Shown piece by piece: positions 16,866-24,359 of a DNA stretch of 64,000 bases. How positions within the stretch are numbered: the first letter of the stretch is position 1; the number at the start of each line of letters is the position of its first letter. This stretch comes from an uncultured Clostridium sp. (GTDB lineage: Bacteria; Bacillota; Clostridia; TANB77; CAG-508), in NCBI GenBank assembly GCA_948436975.1, contig CAOJJB010000008.1:1-64000 (forward strand), written 5' to 3'. The translations under genes were made by a program, and so were the position numbers. The notes beneath the pieces were generated by a model. It did no database searches. It was not told where the DNA came from and saw nothing but the letters and a program-made list of their open reading frames with translations.

Positions 16866-17870
16866 ATGAAAAAAGTTGGTAATCAAAGTTATATGTTATC
16901 AAAACCTGTAAATATTGCTTCTACTGCATCTATTGTTGGACCTAAAGAAAAGGAAGGTCCTTTACATCAATTTTTTGATCAATGTTTAGAAGATGAATTT
17001 TGGGGTGAACCCAGCTGGGAAAAAGCTGAAAGCAAATTAGTCAAAGAAACTGTAAATATGGCTGTTTCAAAATCTGGAATTCCTTCAGCTGAAATTGACT
17101 TTTGTTTTGCTGGTGATCTATTAAATCAATGTATAGCATCATCTTTTGGGTTAAGAGAAACTAATATTCCATTTATGGGACTATTTGGAGCATGTTCTAC
17201 TTTTATAGAATCTATGATTGCAGGTTCTGCATTTATTGATGGAGATTTTGCAACAAATACAATTTGTTCTGCCTCAAGTCATTTTTGTAGTGCTGAAAAG
17301 CAATTTAGGTTTCCTCTAGAACTTGGAAATCAAAGACCACCTTCAAGTCAATGGACTGTTACTGGAGCTGGTTGTGCTATCCTTACTAAAGAAGGTACTG
17401 GTCCTTATATTACAAGTTTTACACCTGGTAAAATTGTTGATATGGGTATAAAAGATGCAAATAATATGGGAGCTGCAATGGCTGGTGCTGCTGAAGATAC
17501 TCTTGTTACACATTTTAAAGATACTGGTAGAAAACCTAGTTATTATGATGCCATATTTACAGGTGATTTAGGACATATAGGAAAAGATATTTTAATAGAC
17601 TTAGCAAGTTCTAAGGGTTATAATATAAAATCAAATTATAATGATTGTGGTGTTCTTATATTTGATAAAGAAAAACAAGATACTCATTCTGGAGGGTCTG
17701 GTTGTGGTTGTATTGCATCTGTATTTTCTGGATATGTTTATCAAATGCTACAAGAACAAAAATATAAAAAGGTTTTAATGATAGCAACAGGAGCATTAAT
17801 GAATTCAACAAGTAGTCAACAAGGTGAATCTATTCCTGGTATTGCTCATGCTGTTAGTATTGAAATTTAA
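16866..17870 (+). CDS. spoVAD: Stage V sporulation protein AD
   Basis: 334 residues. Thiolase-fold protein at the outer face of the spore inner membrane that binds dipicolinic acid and works with SpoVAC and SpoVAE. Recognised by its N terminus (NIASTASIVGPKEKEGPL), the CFAGDLLNQC stretch, FGACSTFIESMIAGS and the SGGSGCGC segment near the C terminus. The start ATG at 16866 follows AAGGAG; the frame is open upstream to 16818 but lacks a ribosome site. 55 bases downstream of spoVAC in the same operon. Confidence 0.96.
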   Translation: MKKVGNQSYMLSKPVNIASTASIVGPKEKEGPLHQFFDQCLEDEFWGEPSWEKAESKLVKETVNMAVSKSGIPSAEIDFCFAGDLLNQCIASSFGLRETNIPFMGLFGACSTFIESMIAGSAFIDGDFATNTICSASSHFCSAEKQFRFPLELGNQRPPSSQWTVTGAGCAILTKEGTGPYITSFTPGKIVDMGIKDANNMGAAMAGAAEDTLVTHFKDTGRKPSYYDAIFTGDLGHIGKDILIDLASSKGYNIKSNYNDCGVLIFDKEKQDTHSGGSGCGCIASVFSGYVYQMLQEQKYKKVLMIATGALMNSTSSQQGESIPGIAHAVSIEI

Positions 17871-17931
17871 TTTTTCCAAATTGGTTTATAGATTTCCCTT
17901 AAAATCTAAATATTATTAAGGATTTAATTTT

Positions 17932-18300
17932 ATGGATTGGTTAATGATTTTAAAAGCATTTATTGTTGGAGGAATAATTTGTATTATTGGACAAGTTTTA
18001 ATTGACAAAACTAAACTTACACCTGCTAGAATTTTAGTAACTTATGTTACAATTGGTGCTATTTTAGGTGGACTAGGCTGGTATAAATATTTAATTGATT
18101 TTGCAGGTTGTGGTGCTACTGTTCCTCTTACAGGTTTTGGAAACTTACTTGCTAAAGGTGCTATAACTGATGTAGAATCTACTGGTTTTATAGGTGCTTT
18201 TACTGGTGGTATTAAAGCTGCCGCTGGTGGTATTGCTTCTGCAATTTTCTTCGGATATATTGCTTCTTTAGTTTCAAAACCTAAGATAAAAAAACAATAA
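17932..18300 (+). CDS. spoVAE: Stage V sporulation protein AE (SpoVAEb type)
   Basis: 122 residues with three to four hydrophobic segments (KAFIVGGIICIIGQVLI, ILVTYVTIGAILGGLGWY, AAAGGIASAIFFGYIASLV) and the typical ATVPLTGFGNLLAKGAI loop shared with SpoVAC. Third component of the dipicolinate channel. AAGGAT lies before the ATG. It follows spoVAD by 61 bases and closes the minimal three-gene clostridial spoVA set, without the AA, AB, AF or AEa genes found in Bacillus. Confidence 0.94.
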   Translation: MDWLMILKAFIVGGIICIIGQVLIDKTKLTPARILVTYVTIGAILGGLGWYKYLIDFAGCGATVPLTGFGNLLAKGAITDVESTGFIGAFTGGIKAAAGGIASAIFFGYIASLVSKPKIKKQ

Positions 18301-18302
18301 TT

Positions 18303-18331
18303 TTGCAATTTATGTTAATTCGTGTTATAAT
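18303..18331 (+). promoter_or_regulatory. Promoter of the secreted orphan gene
   Basis: -35 TTGCAA at 18303-18308, 17-base spacer, -10 TATAAT at 18326-18331. The leader has an 8-bp inverted repeat ACTCTACC (18351-18358) / GGTAGAGT (18384-18391) before the AGGAGG site. Confidence 0.75.
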
Positions 18332-18431
18332 TATATCATAGGGATTTTATACTCTACCATTTTTACTAACGAATTGTAGGTAAGGTAGAGTTAGTGCTTT
18401 GGGATTTTCTTTTTAATAGGAGGACGACACT

Positions 18432-19670
18432 ATGAAAAAAACTTTCTTAAAAAAACTACTTATTGCCATTTTATTATTGGCAGTAGAATTTACCACAGCA
18501 GGAACAGCAATCGCAGAGGCAGCAACCAGAGCAGCAAATCATCCGCCTTATGGTTATTGTTATGAAGAAGCTTCTTCTCATAAGACTATATACCGGTTCT
18601 ATACTTGGAATATAGCAAAACAATCTTATCAGATTTCCCGTGATGTCTATTCTAGGAGTAAAAAATTGTATTACTCCAACGGAAACAAGATAGATGTTGA
18701 AATTTTAGAAGAAGGAAGCGATTGTATCGGCTTTGATGGCACTGGAAATATATTTATTGGTGCTGTCGACACATCAGTAAAGAAGATAGATGTATATGGC
18801 CGAATAACAACCGTATTATCGTCTGGATTTATCAGACATAATTACAACAAGTCAGATATAATAACATCAATCACTACCACATCTGGAAGGCTTTCAATTG
18901 AAGATTTGAAACCGTTGCCTGAGATTGATGAGGGTGATGACATACCATCTCCTCCAGCAGAGAAACTAAAAAATCGTTTAGAGTTGGATATAAATTCAGC
19001 AGGCGAAATTGTTATTAAAGCATATAAGAATGGGAATATAAAAACCAAACTTCTTATATCAAAAGATGAGAAAAAGGTTTTAAACCAGACTGCTGGAGTC
19101 CGTCTAACTGATATATTAGTAGGAGCAAAATTTCTTAATATGGACGATCACTATAACGTCTATCTTTATGAAGAAAATATTTTATATCGGTTTTTAGATA
19201 AAAAGTGGTACAGCCCACAACGAATAGTTCTTGACGGACAATACGTAGGATGTAGAAATGATGATAAGAGTAAATTTTTAAAGAAAATAATCACCACAAA
19301 TGGTGAATACTCTGTCAATCAATTAGCTACAAGTGATCGATGGAAAGCCTCAAAAACCTATGTGGTAGAAAAAAAGGGGTATAAAACATTATACACCAAA
19401 GGGTCAGCAAGCAGTGATACTCTTACACTGAAATCCGGTGTACTACGGATCAATGGAAAAAGAATTCGTTCAAATGTCATTAAATATGAATTTTTTGGCA
19501 ACAGGAAATTTACATTTATGACAAAAAATCGCTGGACTTTTAGTGCGAGTATTAAAAATCCTACAAAACTAACATTGCTTTGTAAAAACGGCAAATCATA
19601 TAGTCAAAATAAGAATAAACTTGCCACATATGTAAGCCGCAAAAAAGGCAAAAAAATTAAGTTAAAGTAA
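18432..19670 (+). CDS. Secreted hypothetical protein (orphan)
   Basis: 412 residues, not recognised. Clear signal peptide: basic MKKTFLKKL, hydrophobic LLIAILLLAVEFTTAGTAI, likely cleavage after AEA around 33. The mature part looks beta-rich with repeated strand patterns (TIYRFYTWNI, YNVYLYEENILYRFLDKKW, KTYVVEKKGYKTLYTKGSA) and an acidic, Pro-containing linker at ~165-178. The C terminus is very basic (SRKKGKKIKLK). Codon use is clearly richer in G and C than in the spoVA genes. It has its own promoter, an AGGAGG site and a strong terminator. Probably an acquired extracellular protein; function unknown. Confidence 0.75.
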   Translation: MKKTFLKKLLIAILLLAVEFTTAGTAIAEAATRAANHPPYGYCYEEASSHKTIYRFYTWNIAKQSYQISRDVYSRSKKLYYSNGNKIDVEILEEGSDCIGFDGTGNIFIGAVDTSVKKIDVYGRITTVLSSGFIRHNYNKSDIITSITTTSGRLSIEDLKPLPEIDEGDDIPSPPAEKLKNRLELDINSAGEIVIKAYKNGNIKTKLLISKDEKKVLNQTAGVRLTDILVGAKFLNMDDHYNVYLYEENILYRFLDKKWYSPQRIVLDGQYVGCRNDDKSKFLKKIITTNGEYSVNQLATSDRWKASKTYVVEKKGYKTLYTKGSASSDTLTLKSGVLRINGKRIRSNVIKYEFFGNRKFTFMTKNRWTFSASIKNPTKLTLLCKNGKSYSQNKNKLATYVSRKKGKKIKLK

Positions 19671-19706
19671 CAATAAAACAGAAAGCATACTAATAATCCC
19701 AAGCAC

Positions 19707-19740
19707 TGGAGCGGTCTTCCGCTCCATTCCATTTTTTATT
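19707..19740 (+). terminator. Terminator of the secreted orphan gene
   Basis: TGGAGCGG / CCGCTCCA stem with a TCTT loop (19707-19726), followed by a T run at 19732-19737. Confidence 0.9.
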
Positions 19741-19921
19741 ATATTAAAATATTTTAAATTTCATATAAACTAATTTTTTATCAATATTTATTCCATAAAA
19801 ATACTAAAATTCTTTAATAAAAATAAATTTATTATTAATTATTTTTATTATAAAAAAATTCCTAATAAAACAACAATTATACAATATTATAATTTATACC
19901 AAACATTTTTTCGAAAAACTA
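19741..19921. other. AT-rich intergenic stretch, nothing recognised
   Basis: Very AT-rich sequence between the terminator and the next promoter. I see no open frame with a ribosome site, no stable hairpin and no repeat. Confidence 0.5.
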
Positions 19922-19950
19922 TTGACAATTAAAACTTATATGTGTAAAAT
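19922..19950 (+). promoter_or_regulatory. Promoter of the metallopeptidase gene
   Basis: -35 TTGACA at 19922-19927, 17-base spacer, -10 TAAAAT at 19945-19950. Confidence 0.8.
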
Positions 19951-19998
19951 AAGACAAACAAATATTTGCGAACATTTATTTTGTAGGAGGATATAAAA

Positions 19999-20574
19999 AT
20001 GAATATATTAAAAAGAATAAAAACAAGTAATACTAAGGAAAAATCAAATATTGAAAATAGTAATTTTATATTAGGAAAAGATGAAACATTAAGACCAAAA
20101 TATACTACTATTTTTGGAATTAATTATTCTATTAATATTTATTATTTAAAAATATCTTCTCCAGAATTAAATTTAGAAAAAAATTGTATAAATATAAATT
20201 TACCTATGAATTATAGAAAAAACAATAATCAAGAATTATTAAATATTATATTATTAAAAATGTATAAAAAAATTGCAGAATATGAAATAGAAAATATTAT
20301 GGAAAAAGCAAGACATGTTTTTGGATTTGCTCCTGAAAATTATGAAATCAAAAAAATACCTAACTCTCTTGCCTATTGTAATACAGATTTACAATCTATT
20401 ATAATAAGTCCTTATATAGTAATGTATTCAAAAGAAATTATAGAATATATAATCTTCCACGAATTTTGTCATTTAAAATATAAAACTCACTCAAAAAAAT
20501 TCTATGAAATGTTAAAACAATATAAACCTAATTATGAAATAATTTCAAAACAAATACCAAATTTTAAATATTAA
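19999..20574 (+). CDS. YgjP-like metal-dependent hydrolase
   Basis: 191 residues. The zinc site IIFHEFCHLKYKTHSKKFYE lies in the C-terminal third (HExxH plus a downstream H), as in the YgjP/SprT-like metallopeptidase group, whose members have HELxHL...H(S/N)xxF. The N-terminal half is strand-rich and unassigned. The protein has no signal peptide or membrane segment. AGGAGG precedes the ATG. Single-gene unit with a consensus promoter and a long hairpin after it. Protease activity has not been generally shown for this family. Confidence 0.8.
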   Translation: MNILKRIKTSNTKEKSNIENSNFILGKDETLRPKYTTIFGINYSINIYYLKISSPELNLEKNCININLPMNYRKNNNQELLNIILLKMYKKIAEYEIENIMEKARHVFGFAPENYEIKKIPNSLAYCNTDLQSIIISPYIVMYSKEIIEYIIFHEFCHLKYKTHSKKFYEMLKQYKPNYEIISKQIPNFKY

Positions 20575-20598
20575 TTTAGCATCTATTAAATAATAACT

Positions 20599-20683
20599 AA
20601 AACTAAACTTGAGGTAATAAAGATTTATAAACTTAGAATTTCCATTCTATTTTTATGTTACTTTTTGCCTCAAGTTTAGTTTT
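20599..20683. terminator. Long hairpin between convergent genes
   Basis: AAAACTAAACTTGAGG (20599-20614) pairs perfectly over 16 bases with 20668-20683, enclosing ~53 bases with a second small stem AGAAT/ATTCT. It ends in TTTT, so it can terminate the plus-strand metallopeptidase gene; the size suggests more than a simple terminator. Confidence 0.65.
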
Positions 20684-20689
20684 ATCATA

Positions 20690-20732
20690 CAAAAATAACC
20701 TTGTATTTATAATATAAGGTTATCTTTTTATA
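20690..20732 (-). terminator. Terminator of infC-rpmI-rplT
   Basis: ATAACCTT (20695-20702) pairs with AAGGTTAT (20716-20723); on the minus strand the stem is followed by TTTTTG. It lies just after rplT. Confidence 0.8.
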
Positions 20733-20749
20733 ATTACTATAAATAAATT

Positions 20750-21100
20750 TTAAGCTTTTTTAGCTACTTCAGCTAATTCTGCAAAAGCTTTGCTATCTGA
20801 TACAGCTAATTCAGCTAACATTTTTCTATTAATATTAACATTAGCTTTTTTTAATCCAGCTATCATTTTGCTATATGTTAATCCATTCATTCTAGCTGCT
20901 GCATTAATTCTTACTATCCATAATTTTCTAAAATCTGATTTTTTATCTTTTCTTCCTACATATGCATACATTCCAGATTTCATAACTGCTTGTTTTGCAT
21001 TTCTATATCTGTAATGTTTTGCACCATAATATCCTTTTGCTTGTTTTAATACTTTTTTATGTCTTGCTCTAGTAGTTCTTGCTGTTTTTACTCTTGCCAT
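20750..21100 (-). CDS. rplT: 50S ribosomal protein L20
   Basis: 116 residues, full length. [26 protein letters not shown]-type basic N-terminal arm, then [23 protein letters not shown] and the helical C-terminal RNA-binding part ([19 protein letters not shown] type). Assembly protein binding 23S rRNA. Third gene of the infC operon. In Firmicutes L20 represses this operon by binding its leader, and such a leader is visible upstream of infC. Confidence 0.98.
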   Translation of the reverse strand: MARVKTARTTRARHKKVLKQAKGYYGAKHYRYRNAKQAVMKSGMYAYVGRKDKKSDFRKLWIVRINAAARMNGLTYSKMIAGLKKANVNINRKMLAELAVSDSKAFAELAEVAKKA

Positions 21101-21132
21101 TTATTTTCAACTCCTTCTATTCTAAATTTATT

Positions 21133-21336
21133 CTAGTTACCATATGGTAATAATTTTTTAATTCCTGATACAACAGTTTTATCTGCATAAGCATTTTGAA
21201 TTTTTCCTGTTTTTCTTTGTCTTGCAGTTTTTGTTGCTAAACGGTGTCTTCTATTCGCTTTTGTTCTTTTTACTTTGTTATTAGCTGTATATGAATATCT
21301 TTTCTTTGCAGCTTTATTTGTTTTTAATTTTGGCAT
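21133..21336 (-). CDS. rpmI: 50S ribosomal protein L35
   Basis: 67 residues, full length. MPKLKTNKAAKKRYSYT is the canonical start, followed by NKVKRTKANRRHRLATK and a hydrophobic end KKLLPYGN. Start at 21336 with AGGGAGA upstream; the frame is open to 21354, but those extra residues do not belong to the family. Middle gene of infC-rpmI-rplT. Confidence 0.97.
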   Translation of the reverse strand: MPKLKTNKAAKKRYSYTANNKVKRTKANRRHRLATKTARQRKTGKIQNAYADKTVVSGIKKLLPYGN

Positions 21337-21356
21337 TTTGAAATCTCCCTTCATTT

Positions 21357-21866
21357 TTATATTTTTTTTGTTAAAATTACAAACATTGTTTTACCTTCTA
21401 AGAATGGCTTTTTTTCAACTGTTGATATTTCAGACAATTCTTCAACAAATTTATTTAAAACAATCTCTCCAGCCTTAACATTATTTAATTCTCTTCCTCT
21501 AAATCTTACAGTAAATTTTACTTTATTTCCTGCTTCTAAAAATGTTCTAGCATTTTTACATTTAAATCCAAAGTCATGTTCACCTATGTTCGGTGTAACC
21601 CTTATTTCTTTTAGTTCAATAGTTTTTTGACTTTTTCTAGATTCTTTTTCTCTTTTTGCTTGTTCAAATTTGTATTTTCCATAATTCATTAGTTTACAAA
21701 CTACTGGTTTGCTATTAGGAGAAACTAAAACTAAATCTAAATTCTTATCTTCTGCATACTCTAAAGCTTTTTCAATAGAAATAACTCCTACTTTTTCCCC
21801 TTCTGCTCCAATAAGTTGAACTTCTTTCTCTTTTATTTGTCTGTTTATAGGCAATTCTTGTTTTAT
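21357..21866 (-). CDS. infC: Translation initiation factor IF-3, AUA start
   Basis: Binds the 30S subunit and checks initiator codon pairing. 169 residues if started at the ATA codon at 21864-21866, seven bases after GGAGGTG (21874-21880). This gives KQELPINRQIKEKEVQLIG, the expected family N terminus. A TTG four codons later (21852-21854) is in frame but sits too far from the ribosome site. infC is known to use rare starts (AUU, AUC, AUA) so that IF-3 limits its own synthesis. The N-domain (LVLVSPNSKPVVCKLMNYGK) and C-domain (KEIRVTPNIGEHDF, VKFTVRFRGREL) are complete. Confidence 0.93.
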   Translation of the reverse strand: MKQELPINRQIKEKEVQLIGAEGEKVGVISIEKALEYAEDKNLDLVLVSPNSKPVVCKLMNYGKYKFEQAKREKESRKSQKTIELKEIRVTPNIGEHDFGFKCKNARTFLEAGNKVKFTVRFRGRELNNVKAGEIVLNKFVEELSEISTVEKKPFLEGKTMFVILTKKI

Positions 21867-21880
21867 AGTAAAACACCTCC

Positions 21881-22012
21881 AAAAAAAAATTTGACTTATT
21901 TTAAAAAGTCAAATCCACATACTAATTCCATAAATTTTCATTATTTATTGAATTTCTAACCTTATGCTCATAATAAGATAAGGTGAGAAGTGGATACTTC
22001 TTCTTAAAACAC
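21881..22012 (-). promoter_or_regulatory. Leader/attenuator of infC-rpmI-rplT (L20-leader type)
   Basis: About 130 bases between promoter and infC. A terminator hairpin TTTGACTT/AAGTCAAA (21890-21913) with a nine-base T tract (21881-21889) lies right before the ribosome site. An upstream arm contains CCTTATCTTATTATGAGCATAAGG (split by pairing CCTTAT/ATAAGG around 21958-21983). Position and form fit the L20-controlled leader of Bacillus, where L20 binding favours termination. I cannot confirm the L20 site itself. Confidence 0.75.
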
Positions 22013-22016
22013 ATCT

Positions 22017-22045
22017 ATAATACTACTTTTTCCTTTATTTGTCAA
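22017..22045 (-). promoter_or_regulatory. Promoter of infC-rpmI-rplT
   Basis: Minus strand -35 TTGACA (22040-22045), 17-base spacer, -10 TATTAT (22017-22022). Confidence 0.85.
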
Positions 22046-22127
22046 TACTTTTTTATTACTTACATTAATATTCATATAATTTAATAAAACTATTCTCTAT
22101 ATAATATTAAAAACTTCTGTACCACAA

Positions 22128-22158
22128 AAAAAAAAGATACGATTTAATCGTACCTTTC
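22128..22158 (-). terminator. Terminator of hup
   Basis: Minus-strand hairpin GGTACGATT-AAATCGTA followed by a run of nine or more T, downstream of hup. Confidence 0.85.
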
Positions 22159-22187
22159 CTATGAATTCATATAGCATATATATAAAT

Positions 22188-22466
22188 CTATTTTTTATTT
22201 ACTAAATCTTTTAATGCTTTTCCAGCTTTAAATACTGGTGCTTTTGATGCAGGTATTTTGATTTCTTCTTTAGTTTGTGGGTTTCTTCCTTTTCTAGCTG
22301 CTCTTTTTCTTACTTCAAAAGATCCAAATCCAACTAATTGAACTTTATCTCCTTTTTCTAAAGTTTCTGTTACTGTACTAACGAAAGCATTTACAGCTTC
22401 CTCTGCAGCTTTTTTTGTGTTTCCAGTTTTTGCAGCGATTGCTGCGATTAATTCAGCTTTGTTCAT
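22188..22466 (-). CDS. hup: DNA-binding protein HU
   Basis: 92 residues, full length. [20 protein letters not shown]-terminal helices, [23 protein letters not shown]-binding arm with the conserved GRNPQT, and [16 protein letters not shown]-terminal helix. Non-specific DNA bending protein that compacts the nucleoid. AGGAGG precedes the ATG. Single-gene unit with its own terminator. Confidence 0.98.
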   Translation of the reverse strand: MNKAELIAAIAAKTGNTKKAAEEAVNAFVSTVTETLEKGDKVQLVGFGSFEVRKRAARKGRNPQTKEEIKIPASKAPVFKAGKALKDLVNKK

Positions 22467-22618
22467 TTTTTAATTACCTCCTATAAGAACTTAGTTATTA
22501 TGTAGAATTCTTTTTAAGTTCTACAATAATTTTATTCGCCAAAATATGCTTAAATCCTTCTTTTTTTATTTTTTTTTTTATTTTTTTCCCTATTTTTCAA
22601 CTTTTTTCATCACTACCA

Positions 22619-24196
22619 TTAGTTTTTTTCAGTATTACCAACTGTTTCAAGGATTTGATTTTTGTTTATCATTTTTGTAACAAAAATGCTTATACTATAT
22701 ATTATTATAGCACTTATAATAGCAATAATAGTGCTTATATTTTTATTTAATGATATAATTAAAATTTTATAAATATATAATGAAGTAATTATCATGAAAC
22801 TACTCAACACTATTAATTTTATTACAATTTTAAATAAACAAGGTTTTAAATTAATTTTTCTTTTTAATACAATATATACAATTATAAAAGAAACAATTGC
22901 TGATAATACATTTCCAATAATAGCTCCTTTTTCATATATACCATTTATTGGTATCAATATTATATTAGCTAAAACTTTTATAATAACTCCTATCATTGCC
23001 ACATATACTGGTACTTTATTCTCACCTAATCCTTGTAAAATTCCATTTATAGTTTGAGTTAGTAATGAAAAAGTTAATCCAATTGATGCCAGTTCTAATA
23101 ATTCATATCCTTGCTTAGCATTTGGAAATAATAAACCAAAAATTTTCTCTGAATATGCAAATAATCCAAATGTTGCTGGAATCCCTATCATAGTTGTTAT
23201 TAAAATAGAAAATTCAATTTTATTTATTATTCCATCTAAATCGTTAACAGCTTTTCTTTTTGAAATTTCTGGGATTAAAGCAGTAGATATTGCTATATTG
23301 AAAGATAATGGTAATACCATTATTATATCTACTTTTGAACTTAATATACCATATTTTATAATTGCTAATTCTTCTCCAATAATTCTTTTTAAAATTCTAA
23401 CAACAGTAACAGAATCTATATTTTTTCCTAAAGAACCTAAAATGGCACTAATAGTCATAGGTACAGATATTTTTAAAACTTTTTTTATTATATCTATAAT
23501 CCTTTCTCTAGGATAATTTTCCCCATTTAAATTTAAATTTTTATTTTTAACATTTAAATATTTTTTAAATATATATATTAAACTTAAAAATGTTGCCATA
23601 GTAGTTGCAAAATTAGCAATAGCTGCCATTGCTTCTGTATTATTATTAGAAATTTTTGAAACAATTTCTACAAAAATAATTGTAAAAATTGTTTTTAATA
23701 CTTGTTCAATAAATTGAGATTTTGCTGTTATATATATTTTATTTTCTCCATTACAAAAACCTCTTATAACTGAAGTTATTGAAACAAAGAAAATAGCTGG
23801 TGATAATACCATTAAACTTAATTTTGACTCTGGAATTTCTAAAATTTTATTGGCAATAAAATTTGCACTCAAAAATAATGTTACACATCCTATAAATCCT
23901 ACAATAGAAAATATAAATATAGAAATTCTTAATGTTCTTTCTATATTTATGTAATCTCTTGAAGATTTCTTTTCAGATATAATCTTTGATATAGCATTTG
24001 GTATACCTATTGATGAAATTGTAAGAAGTAATGCATATATTTGATAACCACTCATATATATAGCATTTCCTTCATCTCCAAATCCTGTTTTATTTGTTAT
24101 GTATAGACTATAAATAACACCAAATATTTTTATTAAAATTTGCGAAATTACCAATGATAATATACCTTTTATAAAATCTGTTGTTTTAAATTTCAA
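22619..24196 (-). CDS. SpoVB/MurJ-like oligosaccharide flippase
   Basis: About 525 residues, with some 12-14 membrane segments throughout. The N terminus (FIKGILSLVISQILIKIFGV) and TISSIGIPNAISKIISEK match the SpoVB/MATE-like branch of polysaccharide flippases (MurJ superfamily), which move lipid-linked wall precursors or other glycolipids across the membrane. The start is uncertain. TTG at 24196 is six bases after GAGG; GTG at 24208 is in frame but without a site. It is next to hup with no obvious operon partner. SpoVB in the strict sense acts in spore cortex synthesis, which fits a spore former, but paralogues are common. Confidence 0.85.
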   Translation of the reverse strand: MKFKTTDFIKGILSLVISQILIKIFGVIYSLYITNKTGFGDEGNAIYMSGYQIYALLLTISSIGIPNAISKIISEKKSSRDYINIERTLRISIFIFSIVGFIGCVTLFLSANFIANKILEIPESKLSLMVLSPAIFFVSITSVIRGFCNGENKIYITAKSQFIEQVLKTIFTIIFVEIVSKISNNNTEAMAAIANFATTMATFLSLIYIFKKYLNVKNKNLNLNGENYPRERIIDIIKKVLKISVPMTISAILGSLGKNIDSVTVVRILKRIIGEELAIIKYGILSSKVDIIMVLPLSFNIAISTALIPEISKRKAVNDLDGIINKIEFSILITTMIGIPATFGLFAYSEKIFGLLFPNAKQGYELLELASIGLTFSLLTQTINGILQGLGENKVPVYVAMIGVIIKVLANIILIPINGIYEKGAIIGNVLSAIVSFIIVYIVLKRKINLKPCLFKIVIKLIVLSSFMIITSLYIYKILIISLNKNISTIIAIISAIIIYSISIFVTKMINKNQILETVGNTEKN

Positions 24197-24272
24197 TTCT
24201 TTCCTCACTCTCTTTCATAATAATTCTATTATCATTTATCTTATATATTCACAATAATTCTTACGGAAAGGT

Positions 24273-24321
24273 AGGTTTTTTGCCCAAAAACCTTGATTTT
24301 TTTTCAATTTTGTAGGATAAT
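24273..24321 (+). promoter_or_regulatory. Hairpin and promoter before the VirD4-like gene
   Basis: AGGTTTTT/AAAAACCT stem (24273-24293) followed by T-rich sequence, then -35 TTGATT (24293-24298), 17-base spacer and -10 GATAAT (24316-24321). The hairpin insulates the gene from upstream reading. Confidence 0.6.
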
Positions 24322-24359
24322 ATAGATGAGTGTAATATTATAAAAAGGATAATTAAATT

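Noticed and set aside
19951-19985. LexA-like box near GCGAACATTTATTTTG before the metallopeptidase gene
   Set aside because: Only one half site matches; the second half is absent.
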